From Paramecium tetraurelia (Eukaryota > Ciliophora > Oligohymenophorea > Peniculida > Parameciidae): a DNA stretch of 64,000 nt. The translations under genes were made by a program, and so were the position numbers. Each line of letters opens with the position of its first letter. The first letter of the stretch is position 1. The stretch lies in contig NW_001798954.1 in assembly GCF_000165425.1 (NCBI RefSeq), forward strand, positions 186,001 through 250,000, written 5' to 3'. Below are positions 38,527 to 50,743 of this stretch, one piece after another. The notes beneath the pieces were generated by a model. That model saw only the letters and a list, made by a program, of their open reading frames with translations, was not told where the DNA came from and did not search any database.

Positions 38527-39804
38527 TCATTTTGTCACTTGATATGATCTAATCTCTTATAACAAAGCTCTTGCTTCAGGGTCCTTGGCGAAATGGTCTC
38601 TAACAGGCTGGATTAACTCATTGAGAACTTGGGTGACTGCTGGTTTCAAATCCCCTGGGTGAAGTGCTCCTGAGACAAAATCAGCCTCCAATTCAGCATA
38701 GGTTGTGTATTCCTTGTCTCCACCATTTTCAGGCTTTCTTAAAATTTAGAGTTTATTTCTCCATCCAAAAATGATTTCCTTGGTGTAATCCAACACAGGA
38801 TTATCCTTAGTAATTTAAGGTGGACAATAAGCACACTTTATTTTTCTCTTAACGTCTTCTGCTGAATCTTCCATAAAGATGGCTGAATTTAAGTCAGATT
38901 TAGACATCTTGGCTTGACCTTCAAGCAAACCCATCATCATATGATGAGACATAATAATTGGTTTATAAGCATCTGTTGATTTATCAGCATATTCTCTTGC
39001 CAACATATTGACTTTTCTAAAAAGAATTTAATAGAATAATTACCTTTAATCCATACCCAATTGACAAATGTCAGCCTCCAAGAAGAAGATGTCATTGCAT
39101 TGCATACATGGATAAAATAATTAAGCAACTGCCATCTTGTCATCTTACTCGTCGTCATTTCTACCCATAATCTATCCGCATCTCTTAATTCTTGAAACAT
39201 TAAATTTACGAGCTAAATCCAATACTCTTAACCAATAATCATTTGGTCTCTTGTTGATTTCATCTGAAGCCCAAAGGAATTTCCTATATTGTTATTACTC
39301 TTTTATACACGTTATGCATTTTCATTCCTGCAGCCTTCCAAACTTCAATGAAGTAGCGACCAACATTCTTTATTTTATTCAGATCTCCTCCCATCTTGTT
39401 ATTAAGCAAGGCGAACCAATCAGCAACCCAAAAGATGAATATGCATCCTGCATCAACCAATCTATTCACATTTAGTGCTCTAAGTAATCCTTGTGCAATG
39501 TGCATTCTTCCACTTGGTTCAAATCCATCATAGCAGATTGGAAATGTTTTATTCTTCAATAGATTTATTAATTCATCCTTGTGGATCAATTCTTCTCCAA
39601 TGGGCTCTAATAATTTGATTTTCTCCTCCAATGATAATCTTATAATAATAATCAATTATACCTACTGGGTCTAGGATTGAATTAAACATTCACATCCTTG
39701 ATTTCAACATATTTCACCTTAGTCTTCTCCTTTTATTCCTTCTCCTTCTATCCTTGTACTTCCCAAATCAAACCTCCAGTAAGTGGATCGACTGTAGCAA
39801 ACAT
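38527..39804 (-). CDS. YARS1: Cytosolic tyrosyl-tRNA synthetase
   Basis: It charges tRNA-Tyr. The product is 400 aa; introns of 23, 25 and 27 nt. After a basic N-terminal extension, the catalytic core starts LEEKIKLLEPIGEEL. The nucleotide-binding signature is FEPSGRMHIAQG (class I HIGH equivalent) near residue 90. FLWASDEINKRPNDYW, PCMQCNDIFFLEADICQLGMD and QRKVNMLAREYA follow, and the second class I motif is AKMSKSDL near 275. The C-terminal part is the compact anticodon-binding domain. The length fits the minimal archaeal/eukaryotic type without the EMAPII extension of animals. Only 37 bp separate its stop from the coiled-coil gene that converges on it. Confidence 0.97.
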
Positions 39805-39978
39805 TAATAAAAATATTAACTAAACTAAATCATTTAAATATGGTTTATGAAAGAATTTATTTAATTCTCTAAATTATTCTTAATATTATAAGATCGACGG
39901 CTTATCTCCAAGGATATGATTAATTAAATCTTATGATTTAAGATAATTTAATATTTAAATTTATATCTATCATAACAA

Positions 39979-41191
39979 TCAAGCACATCCTGGACATACC
40001 TTAAATTTAGAATGGATTAGAATATCACAATCTCTAAAATACGATAAATGTATTACAAACAGAAAAAGTTCTTGCATCTCTCACAAGTAGAATGGATAAC
40101 AGTAGTGGGTTCCAAACACCCACTACATACATGATCTAACCCATCATTCGTTATCTCAAATACTCCCAAAGTATTGTAACCGTCACTTCTGAGAATCTAG
40201 TGTGGTAGTACTATCCAAGTCGAACAGATCGGACATAAAAGAGGAGGAGAACAAACTTTACTATAACATACCGGACATTTATAAAAATTGTATCTATCAT
40301 TATAATCAACAAATAAATACACTATTTCTAAATGACATTAGCATAAAGTCGGTTGACTAACTATTAATTTCTATGGGAATCCAATCTTTACCAACTAAGT
40401 AATCATCTTATGGTTCTTTGATTCCTATGGTGAAACAAATTTCTTATATATTACTCAAATTCTCACCTAAATTTCTTAGCTAAACTGAAATTCATTTAAG
40501 GGACATAGGTATTAACCATCAGTTGCTTATGTTATTTTAATTAATTGATTGATAGATCCTGTAAAGGAGATCACATTTATTTGAATAGCTGCAGATTGGC
40601 ATCTCTCACTCCATTCATTTAAGTCAAGCTTATCGTCTGAATATGTCGAGGTAGTTACAACCAGGATACTTGATTAGGCATGCAATTATGTAGTAGAAAA
40701 AACGTGTAAGGCTGTCTAAATTGTAGTCACTTAGTTATGATACTTATAAACAGGCTGCCATCGAAAATCCTGCTTCATTTATTGAATGGATTGTTGACAA
40801 ATATTATTTTATGTTCACCCAAGAGGATGTAAAATCCAAAATGGTTTTGCATCTATATTCTTCTGCAACTGCTATGCCTATCTAAGATAGGGGATTGCAC
40901 TCCAGAAATTACTCAATGAATGCCTAATAGTGAGTATGGGGTTTGTACAGGCAAAAATTGTAAAGCCACTGCCAAACGACTTGGTTTGAAATCACTTATT
41001 TTAGATGATCTGGTTATGTCTATTATGATCAAGAGATTTCTCATTATGAGTGGATTTTGAGCAATTAAAAATTAAGCATCTGATTCCTTTTTCTAATGCA
41101 ATTTATCTTGATGGTAATTGTGACAATTGTCTTAATGATTTCTGATTTTCTCCTCGTACTCATTGAATTTAGTGTTGCCTTCCAATTCCAT
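39979..41191 (-). CDS. SSL1: TFIIH subunit SSL1/p44 (GTF2H2)
   Basis: This is a core TFIIH subunit stimulating the XPD helicase in transcription and nucleotide-excision repair. The product is 370 aa. A VWA-like fold starts at RNLLIIIDITRSSKISD (residues about 48-65), followed by CNPLSQIGIAV and SSILVVTTSTYSDDK, which correspond to the p44 VWA core. The C-terminal zinc modules read KCPVCYSKVCSPPLLCPIC, HVCSGCLE and CERCKNFFCLDCDILIH ending VCPGCA, as in p44. Introns of 25, 28, 24 and 23 nt make all parts fall in one frame. The + strand is also open over part of this gene, but only the - strand matches the family. Confidence 0.95.
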
Positions 41192-41259
41192 CTATAATTT
41201 AAGAAATTTATTATTGGCTACATATATTTATTAAAAGTAGAGATAAAAGTCTCAGCACA

Positions 41260-41333
41260 GGTCTCGTAGCTCAGTTGGTTAGAGCGTCAGTCTAATAAGC
41301 TGACGGTCGAGGGTTCGATCCCCTCCGAGACCA
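41260..41333 (+). tRNA. tRNA-Ile (anticodon AAU)
   Basis: It folds as a standard cloverleaf. The acceptor stem GGTCTCG (41260-41266) pairs with CGAGACC (41326-41332), with A discriminator at 41333. D-arm GCTC/GAGC, anticodon stem TCAGT/GCTGA with loop CTAATAA giving anticodon AAU, variable loop, and T-arm with GGTTCGATC. No intron. It decodes AUU/AUC/AUA after A34-to-inosine editing. It is transcribed by pol III from its internal A and B boxes. Confidence 0.98.
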
Positions 41334-41340
41334 TTTTTTT
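41334..41340 (+). terminator. Pol III T-run terminator
   Basis: Seven T residues directly follow the tRNA discriminator base, as expected for RNA polymerase III termination. Confidence 0.85.
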
Positions 41341-41363
41341 AATTTTAAATTAATTTATATATC

Positions 41364-42915
41364 TCATTTGTTTATTTATAAAGGTTTTTTCACATTCGTA
41401 GTTTAGGAGAGCGTTCTTCTCATCCTATTTTTAGCAGCTATGTCGCCATATTCTTCTTTCCGATTCAAAAATTTATAGAGCAGTTCATTCTTCAAAGGCA
41501 TCCTCAAATTCATTTGTTTCTTAATAGCAGCCTCCTCATTCATTTTCTAAAGACTCAATTAGAAAGAGCTCTATCTATTTACAGTGGAACGAACAGGACT
41601 ATTTATAATCGAAGGCCTCAGCTATTCATTCTACAAATGCACTGATTTCTGAGTATTCCGTAGACCCATTCTCAAACGATTAAATACTGCAGATTGTTTA
41701 TTTTGAGAAGGATTAGCAATGCTATTGAGATTATTGATTTGGGATTCATTAAGATCTTCTGAATTATTCGATTGAGATTGGTGAACTGAATTAATGGAAT
41801 GAGTCGATCGGATTTAATTTTTTTAGACTACCGTTTGCTTTTGTTGTTCCTCGACATCTTCACTGCTTTTCTTAAAATTGTAATGTCTTGAAAGGGTTTT
41901 CTTGGGCATAATTTCTCCAGTTAGAGACACTTTGTTATTGAAGACTTTCTCATTTCTGGACACTTGAGTTTTGCATTTGTTGGGCAGATTCTCCTCTATG
42001 GTGGGTAGGACTTAAGCTTTGAAAAAGTCATGATCAAAAATCAGTAATTAACCTTCCTCACTAATACAAAAGGCAGTGCCATTGCACAATGATGTTTTAT
42101 TGTTCAATTCGTTTTCTCCTATCAATTGTCCTTAGGTGAAGATGTGAACTGCTTTGGCAACTCCCTTTTCGAGTTCTCTTAATTCAAAAATCCCTTTGAT
42201 AACCAAATAAATTTATTTGATCATCTGCTCCTATAAGTATACAATATCAAGGCATTGGAAGTTCTGTGACATGGAATTGGCATAGAACCTACGTACTTAG
42301 GCGTATGGAACATTCTTGAAGATGGGAAAGGCGTACAATTGAGAGATTTCCTTAGTAATGCGACTGACTTCAAAATTCATTAGATTGACTCTAAAATCAT
42401 GCTTAGAAATTGCAGCGAGTTTACAGACAGTTTTAGATGTAACATTCCAATCTGATCTAAAATCATGAATGCATACATGTCAGAATAGCATTCACTTCCA
42501 AAAAGAAGGAGATTCGATCCAAAATGTTTCAGATGGATCATCTCTTGGTTTCCCTTATTCAAAACCACATCACCAGACAAAACGATTATCAGTTTACTTT
42601 GATCCAATTGGTTTTTAGAGAAGATCACCTAATTTTTGTGGAACTATTCAAATCTCATTAACTATCAGATGACCAAAAGACTTACTTGACAACACTCTAT
42701 TAGAAATTCATTGTCAGAGGTTCTAAAGAATTCATGACCCCTCAAAAATTGACCAAGTTTCTCGTTCTCCTGTTCGGGATCGCAAACTTGGATCTTTCTA
42801 TAATAATTGCATGCATTGCTGAGTGGTCTATGAATTCCTCGTATACAACAAATCCGGGTCTTTGGAGCTTCTCAAAATGAATGTCTGTGATTGTAGATTA
42901 ATTGTTTTTTTTCAT
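41364..42915 (-). CDS. Cyclic-nucleotide-binding-type protein, possible frameshift near the start
   Basis: The product is about 500 aa. Two cNMP-binding-like folds can be traced: ECCQLMRFEQFHKNQVIFSK.., LIIVLSGDVVLNKGNQ, and a second with QIYLVIKGIFELRELEKG, AVHIFTQGQLIGENELNN and CISEEGQLLIFDHDFF. The phosphate-binding cassette GE(x)A..R is not intact in either, so nucleotide binding may be lost. The C-terminal 200 residues are basic and Gln/Ser-rich. Introns of 24 and 20 nt join the exons. A frame change between about 42780 and 42870 cannot be explained by a GT..AG intron, so the N-terminal ~40 residues (from ATG 42915) are uncertain. It could be a sequence error, a missed exon, or an early pseudogene. 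Confidence 0.7.
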
Positions 42916-43122
42916 TTAATTATTAAATTATAGGTTATCATTCAAGTTTTTATGCTCGTTATGATGGAACATCCCTAAATATAATATGATTATTAGTTGA
43001 TTACACAAGCATACTGTAAAGAATCCCCTTTCATCTCCATATAATCCATTAGAATAATTATAAAATTCTAAGAAACTCAAATGTCTTCCAGTGTTCGCAT
43101 GGATGTGTAATTAATATAATAA

Positions 43123-43579
43123 TCAATAATAATAATATCTGGATGGATATCTGGAATATCTGCTGTAGGCTAAAGAATTTGACAGAGGTTGGCGAACAAC
43201 ACTGGATCTCTCCACTGGAACATAGTCGACTGCTTCATCGTATCTCTCGATTGGCACGTATTCTACTCTTCTTTCAAGTCTTGGGACTGGGACATAATCT
43301 CTGTAATGCTCGACTTAATGATTTCTATGATTTTCTACTTTCCACATAGTCTGTGTATCTTCTCTCGACTGGCTTGTATTCAATTCTCTGTTCTGGAACA
43401 TACTCAGTGTATCTCTGCTCAACTGGGATTCTCTCCACCCAAGAATTGCCTTAAATATTTAGCAGAGGAGTCTTACCTCTTGGTGGAGTGGATGTGTAAA
43501 CTGGGGAGACATATGAACGGGTGGGTGAATACTAGTGGGGTCTGGCATAGGATCTGTAGGGGGAGTAGAGGTAACTCAT
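43123..43579 (-). CDS. Alveolin-type cortical protein
   Basis: The product is 134 aa; introns of 27 and 25 nt. The N-terminus is Tyr/Ser/Pro-rich (YSPYRSYARPHQYSPTRSY). Four or five charged repeats follow (IPVEQRYTEYVPEQRIEYKP, VERRYTDYVEIEHYRDYVPV, RLERRVEYVPIERYDEAV), with the alternating Val-Pro and Glu/Lys/Tyr of alveolin repeats. The end is YSRYSRYPSRYYYY. Alveolins form the intermediate-filament-like layer under ciliate and apicomplexan alveoli. The short length suggests one of the small epiplasm proteins. Confidence 0.85.
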
Positions 43580-43745
43580 TTAAAACAAAATAAAATTTTA
43601 TTGAAAAGTTAATTCGATGTCCAATAAAGACATTTAAAAACTGCAATCTCTATTTCAAATAAACAACAGTGTCGTTTAAGAGTATTTGGGAATTAGGTTG
43701 ATAAATTAAACTCTTATTGACTAGGTATTGCCCACATGATTACTT

Positions 43746-46700
43746 ATGTAGTTGGTGAATAGTGATAGTGCTGGTGAGATTCAGAAAATCAAAAAGATCG
43801 AGGGCTGCAAAGATTGGGACAAATTGAAACATAAACTGTTAGCCTACTTTGTGGCTTCTCAATTAACTTATGGCAAACCTATTCACAAATACATCCAATA
43901 AGCATACGAGGACTTTCTCATTAAATACCACATTTTCTATGAGGGCTTAATCGAATTTCAAACTTGCTCCATGTTGAACCAATATCTCCTACTAAAATAG
44001 AAATTACTTAAAGACGATTGCAATCTCAAATGGGAATTTCGTAAATTAATAAACATGCTCATTTGGAAGACCAATCAATTGCATTTTCTAATTCGAATCA
44101 TCATCGGTTACATAGGCTATGTCAAAATAAGCAAACAAATTGGCAATGTGGAGAGAGTCTTCGAACAAATAGCCAAGCTAATTGAGAAATCCCTCAAAAA
44201 GGGAGCCAATTACAACCATCTATTATTCAAAATGGATGTCGAATTGTTCTCCTCCTATTGGAATAAAATAATCCAAGTCAGTAACAACGACACCAATGCC
44301 ATCATCTTGATTCAATTGTTACAATAGTCTCAATTCTACTTCAACGATTATAAGTTTCAGAGTGATATTATAAAGACACTGCAAGCAATTCAGTAAGCTA
44401 AGTTCTCCATCAATTCCCAGTCATAAGTAAATGAAGAGACCAAACCCAAAGGCTAAATTAGGAAACCCATTCTGTAGATTAATAACTTGATGCCCTAAGA
44501 AGTTCCTAAGGAATCGACAAAAAGTACCAAGAGGTATTCGGAATTGGGGAAAATTGTGAAAACAGAACAAACTCTAACGTCAGCTACAAGCAAAAGAATA
44601 ATCAAGGCTTCTGCCTCTAAACTCCTCAATTCTCAATATCAACACATTGAAGAGGATCCCATATTCTAAATCCAAGTTGAAAATTACCACATTAACAAGA
44701 TTGTTAGAAAAGGATGCTTTAAAATCTAAAAACCAGTGACCTTGTCTACATGCACTTGTATTCCTATTCAATATCATAGAAAGATACAAAACACAGACTT
44801 CTGCATAAGAAGATTTACCATTACTTACCTTCCAAGACTTCGAGTAAGATCACCAAGATTCAATTCTAGAACTACCCTCCCCTGTCAAACCAGCTACTGA
44901 ATCAGACCATAAGATTTCCGGCAAGGATCACAGCATTACACATTCCTAATCATCTCAAGGGAAAATTGATAAGTTGAACAATCTCAGTAATCCCTATAAA
45001 CTGAAGAACCTGATTAGTTCTAGATTCCAGTAAATCCTAGACATAGCCTAATTGAGTGCCTCCTCAACACCCAGGAATGCTGATCTAGGTAAATCGATTA
45101 GAAGATAAAAAACAATATCAATCAAAAAAGAACACAAGGAATTTCAATTATAACCACAATAACTCTCAATTCCCTTGTTACAACAAATACCTTCGTAAAA
45201 AGATCCAGATCCATAGACTTCAGAAAGAAGAAGGAGTGGGATGGTCGTGAGTTCACCTGATGCTGCTTCTCAAATTAGTCAAGCCATCCAAAAATCTAGT
45301 CTTGTTGAGAGTATCCCCACAAAATCGTAGATTATAATTGCAATACCAGTCTAATAACAGCAACAATAGAACTAATAGCAAACACAACAGCAGAATCCTA
45401 AACGACCTCAAAGAAGGAATATCTTGGCTTTAAGGACTGCCACTACCTTATTTATGGAATAATCCAATACTTACATCCCAAAGTTTTAATTTTCATTGTG
45501 TTATCACAGTCGAACTATATAGTGGTCATGTTTTCTATAAATAGCATCATCAGATAACATTCTTATAGCTTTCTAGGATACAACAAATAACAAAATAGTT
45601 TATAGGGCTCAATTGTAGAATTTATAGATTGATAATATCAAAAATTGGGCGCAAATAATTGAAGTCTTTATTAAGGAGTACCAATCATAAGCTTCTCAAT
45701 GCTTGCCCTATTTGCGTTATAATGAAATAATGAGCAATAGGAATGGTGATAACTACAATTTTATTATGTTTCCCAAGTATTAGTTCGAACTAACCAAAAA
45801 TGAAATAGAATAAATGGGTATTATGAAGGATTTGTTTAGATGGATGTATACAACTTATTTATATGAATAAATCAACATCACTGGGATCAGATTGAAGTTG
45901 TATTCAGTCGAAAAAGACAAAACTCTGAATGCATACAGAGAATTAATCAATGTGGTCAATCTTTATAGAAGAATGATCATCTAATCGACCCTGTGTGATG
46001 AGAAGGAGAAATTCCACTTGCTAATTCTAAGTTATGGAGGTATCACTTAATGTTAACTATTATAATAGAGTGTATTAAGAATAACATCATTCTTTTGAAT
46101 AGGATACTCAATTTTAAGATAAACAAACAAAAGGATTAGTAATATATGATTCACAAGCAGTTGGTGAGTCTTAGAAACCTAAGTTTGACAAATGATGAAG
46201 ACAACATATTTTTCATAATTAAAGTGAGCATTATATTTTAGAAAGAGAAGTACTTATAAGTTATAATTAATTAGCATCTTGTACTATAAGAAGAATGACT
46301 ATCACACCAAGTACTAGGTGGATGTATTGTTCGAGGCAATCAACAGTCCAGTAAAGATTAAACCTTTGAGATTGTAATTTGATGCCATAGAAAAGATCTT
46401 AGAAAAGAGATATCACAATAATTTAAAGCAGATAATAAATTAAATATTTTTCTCATAAAGGAAATGCTGGCACATGTTCTATGAATTCATAGATCAAAAG
46501 TTGATGATCAATGAATAGAAGTAACTTTAAGTTAAGATGAATATATTTTCATTGCATGATGCTTAGAAAATGGAGGCTTGTGGGATGAAATTAGGGTTTC
46601 TCATAGATTTGCAGACTAAAGTGAAGCCCTTTGCGATTACTGAAATAGAAAGATACATCTATGATGATACCTAAAAGAAGTTAGACTATCAATCCAAATC

Positions 46701-49314
46701 ATAGACTATCCACAATAGAGAGCATATGTTCGATAAACACTTTGCTCAAATATTCGGTGAAGACATTACGAATAATGAATAACAGCATTTTCATCAAACC
46801 ACCTTGATTGATTTAGTGAAAAGGTACTAACCAAACATCAATGCAGAAGCTAAACAAGAGATCATTACAAAAAAGGTTGGTCCCATCGTAATTTATTAAG
46901 AAAATCCATTTACTGATGTGCATATTGATGATTTGGAAAAATTGGAGTCTTAATTTTTTAGCAAGTAAAATCTAAAGCTAGACAGAATCTAAAAGTATAG
47001 AATCCAATTGAAACATCTTTCCATCCAAATATCCATGGCTCAAAAATAGATAATATTGATTTACCATTATAATTAAAGATTGCAAAGGTTTCGGATTAGT
47101 CCTTTTGATGAAGAGGATAACTTAATATCCAATATTGTATAACTTATTCAAAATGGCCCTACTTGTTGGATCGTCTAAATGCTATATAAGAAAATAAGTC
47201 AGAGAAGTTTAAAGCAATCATTCATTAGCTCCTAATTATCAGATGGGTTAGAGTTACTGAAATATAAGAAATCAAAAAGTTAATTGGCTGAGATTCCTTC
47301 TTATAATGTGCTGCATTATTATATCTTAAACAATTACATGGTACTATTAAAATATTTTACTCTTAAATAATTCGTAATAGTTCAGAAGATTAAGAATTAC
47401 GGAAAATACTAGATAACTATTAAGGTGTTCTTTAGATGTCAAAAACCAGACATTTTGGCTGAGAATGATTACTTTTTGATGAGAATAGACTTCTAAAATA
47501 TCATGTTAAAGACTGGAATGATGAAAATGATCTTTAATAAGTACGATATCACAGAAATGTTAAAGATTGAGATACCATATAATATGACAGATGCAAATAT
47601 AGTGCAAACTGCCATGAACATATTTCAGAAATGTCACTTAGGAACATTCACATTAAGCAATGTTCCATTTTTTGCAGTCTCTCAAGATGATTTGAAATAA
47701 AACGAAAGTTAAATTACACATAATTCCTATGAAGATCATTCTACTAAAATTAATGTTCAATAAATCAGAAGAATCGGCAATTTCCCTGAAAACACGACTT
47801 TCAAGAAATCTGATCTCTGCAAAGGATTCTTAGAACATTACATAAAGAACAGTAGATTAATTGTTACTCACATCAAAAAGTCTTACTTGATTCATTCAAT
47901 ATCAACTGGATAATTGATTAAAATATCAAACAACAAGGTTACTTAATTATTGAATGATTAACAATAAATAATTGATTATGTTTTAATCCAAATTTACAGA
48001 CATCTGCTATTGGACATATGGATTATCAAGGTGTACGTTCCAAAAACAACAAGATAAATGGTAGGATTGTTGAGATCTGAAGATTTTAAGGAGAATGATG
48101 GCAAGGATTTAATGGATAGTATCATGATATACAAGAAGTAAGCTGTCTTAAGTTTCAAGGATTTAGACTCCTTCACAGATTTCACACCAAGATAGAGTGT
48201 GAATATGTAGAAGTCAAATCATCGATTGAGCTAACCGAGGATATCATAATTTCATTCTCCAGCTGTCTCAAGTATCTAGGCTTAGAATTAATTGGCTCAA
48301 TCTTAAGTTACGCCTTACTATCTAAATGATTTCTTCTATATCACTAAATTGGTGACTGAATTCACAGAGTACCGCTTGGAGAACGGAAATAAGGAATAGT
48401 ACATTATAAAGGAGAAGCTGATTTGGGTCAATATCATTAACAATAATTTCTCATTAGAACAACACCCCAAGCAATAAAATTGTTTTTTGTCTTTAATGTT
48501 TGATCAGAAAGAGATAAACTTATAAGAACTCCTCTTTTAACGTTACATCAGAATTGAACGAGTTGGTGAATCCCACATTGAGTTCTACATGAAGTATACT
48601 TAAAAGGCTGATCAATTAAAGGGTATCGCACTTCTTAAAGGGAAAATAAATCAATTGCATTTGCATAATAGCAAATTTCCGAGTATAATCAGCGAAGCTA
48701 AATTGAATGAAGAATAGATTAAATTCTTGAAACGTACCTGCATCTTCTTTCCCTTTGATGCCATTAGCTATGCTAACACATCCAATTTCAACATTGAATT
48801 GAAGTATTTCTCGTATAATAAATTTACTGAAGTCAAAGAACAAATAAATTTGAGGGAATTACTTAATTTATATATAGCTGATGGCTTTTACAAATACCAA
48901 ACTAATTATATGAATTCTAAGCTGAATCATTCAGACATTATCAGCATTTGTTATTATATGATACATAAAATTAAGACTTAAAATTTCTTAAATTTGAGTC
49001 AATATCATACGATTCCCAATTTAAACCAATTAAAAACGTAGAAATAATCTAATAAGATACAGAAACCAATTAGACTATAAATAAGGACCTTCAAAAAACC
49101 AAATATTTTCATAATCTCACTACTCTACAATGAAGTTTAAGTTTGTTGTACAAATTGGAAGACCTGCACACAAATGAATGATGTATTTTCATTTAGTTAT
49201 CTATCTGAACACATAGCTCATTTCAAACATCTGGTAGACAATGAACCTAGAATAGCATTACAAAGGATTGCAAAAATAATTGATAAATTAATGAATATTA
49301 TATTAATAAAATGA
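43746..49314 (+). CDS. Giant unknown protein (1,822 aa)
   Basis: One gene of 5.6 kb with introns at 44758-44779, 46072-46102, 46139-46160 and 46250-46274 (22, 31, 22, 25 nt) leaves 1,822 codons plus TGA, an exact multiple of three. It starts MQLVNSDSAGEIQKIKKIEG. The N-terminal 220 residues are helical (LIRIIIGYIGYVKISKQIGN). Residues about 330-550 are Ser/Gln/Lys-rich, low complexity. Then come globular stretches, including NYNFIMFPKYQFELTKNEIE, LFRWMYTTYLYEQINITGIR and RTCIFFPFDAISYANTSNF. There are no TM helices and no recognised catalytic motif. It looks like a ciliate-specific scaffold. The stop overlaps the next gene's ATG. Confidence 0.75.
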
Positions 49315-50702
49315 AATTTGTAATATTAATACTATTGATACAGCACTATCATACTTGTGAAATCTATTACAACAACGACATCTCATTTGATTTCACAGAC
49401 ACCATAGGCTCCAATGTCTAATTGACAGACAAAAAAATCCTGAATATGAATATCTGTGGATCAATACCTTACTAGTGCGTCACTCAGGATGATAAGTAAA
49501 TCATGGTGAGAAATGAAAAGTCAACCTAAAACCTTATAATAGTTGAGAATGAGGAATGTGATTTTTATTCAAAGCAACACGATTATGCGAAAAATGATCT
49601 CAAACTTATAGATGAGAATAATCCCTTTGCAGGAGTGGTATTGAAGCTTCAAGGAGTAGAAGACGATGACAATTTGGAACTCCTGCTAATATGTAGCAAT
49701 TCGGATGCATTTGAAATTTAAACTCCTTGTGAATAAGATTATTGTATAAAACACTAAAGCGTTTGTCCGATTCTTGTGACCAATCCCATAATGAAATTTT
49801 ATCAGTACTTATACATCCCCCTGGGTGTTATTTTTATGCTCTTAGGAATAGCTCTAATAATTTTCGGATTCCAATTTTCGAGATTGACCACTGTCTTGCT
49901 GGCTTTCATGATTGGGACTGCAATATATACCATAGTGTTGGGAGAAGGAGTCTTGGATCAAGATTCAAGCAATTTCGCAATAATCATAGTACTGTGTTCT
50001 GGTATAGGAGTTGGAATTATCTACGCAAACACAACCTATGTGAGATATTTACTTGTACATTATAGATTCTATTTAGGGTGTGTTTAACATGGGTCTAGTA
50101 TTTGGGGTAGTGCTTTCTCTGTTGTTGGAACCCTTATTCTTGCATTTATTCAACAGTCATCCAATGTTTTTGGCCTTGACCTTAACACTTTCGATTTCAG
50201 GATTACTGTTTGGATTTTTGGCATGCAAATTTCTAAACACCTTTGGTATTGGAGCCACAGCCCTAGCAGGAGTATGAGAAATTCATTAAAATAGAGTTAC
50301 TTATTGATCAAGCCAATTGGGTGGTTTGCAGGTGGATATCCAAATGAGCTCTATTTAGTAAAGAGGGGATTTTATGGATTCGACAAGGAGATCGATTTTA
50401 GGTTCTACTTGTATTTCTCCTCCATAATGATCTTGACGATTGGAAGTGTGTTTTTTTAATATAGACAATTGAGAAAGAGGATGAGCATGGATGAAATGTT
50501 CGCTTACAAAGAAATGGATTATTGTGAGATGGGAAATTTCGAAAAGGGCAACAAGTCTGAAGTCAAGGGATTTGTAGATGAAACTGAGGTATTGCATATA
50601 ATAATAGCTATTTTGTAGGAGGTTATGCAATCTGTGTAATTTGTTAAAAAGCTAGGAGAGACAGGACAGAGGAGAAGCGATTCAAGCCAACAGAGTTAAT
50701 GA
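49311..50702 (+). CDS. TMEM198/DUF4203-like membrane protein with signal peptide
   Basis: The product is 438 aa; introns of 22, 23 and 30 nt. The signal peptide is MKFVILILLIQHYHTCE. A ~130-residue ecto-domain with several Cys (MNICGSIPYQCVTQ, LLLICSNSDAFEIQTPCEQ) follows. Then seven TM helices show the DUF4203 pattern: LGVIFMLLGIALIIFGFQFS, TVLLAFMIGTAIYTIVLG, FAIIIVLCSGIGVGIIY, GLVFGVVLSLLLEPLF, ALTLTLSISGLLFGFLACK and SSIMILTIGSVFFQYRQLRK. The cytosolic tail is charged and Ser/Gln-rich. The animal homologue TMEM198 affects Wnt signalling; function here is unknown. Its ATG shares bases with the upstream stop (49311-49314). Confidence 0.9.
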
Positions 50703-50743
50703 AATTTTAATTTTATATTGTTATATTCTATTGATAATTGCTT

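Noticed and set aside
40700-41000. Plus-strand frame across the SSL1 gene with good composition
   Set aside because: The minus strand gives a full match to the p44 VWA and zinc modules with four normal introns, so the plus frame is a shadow.
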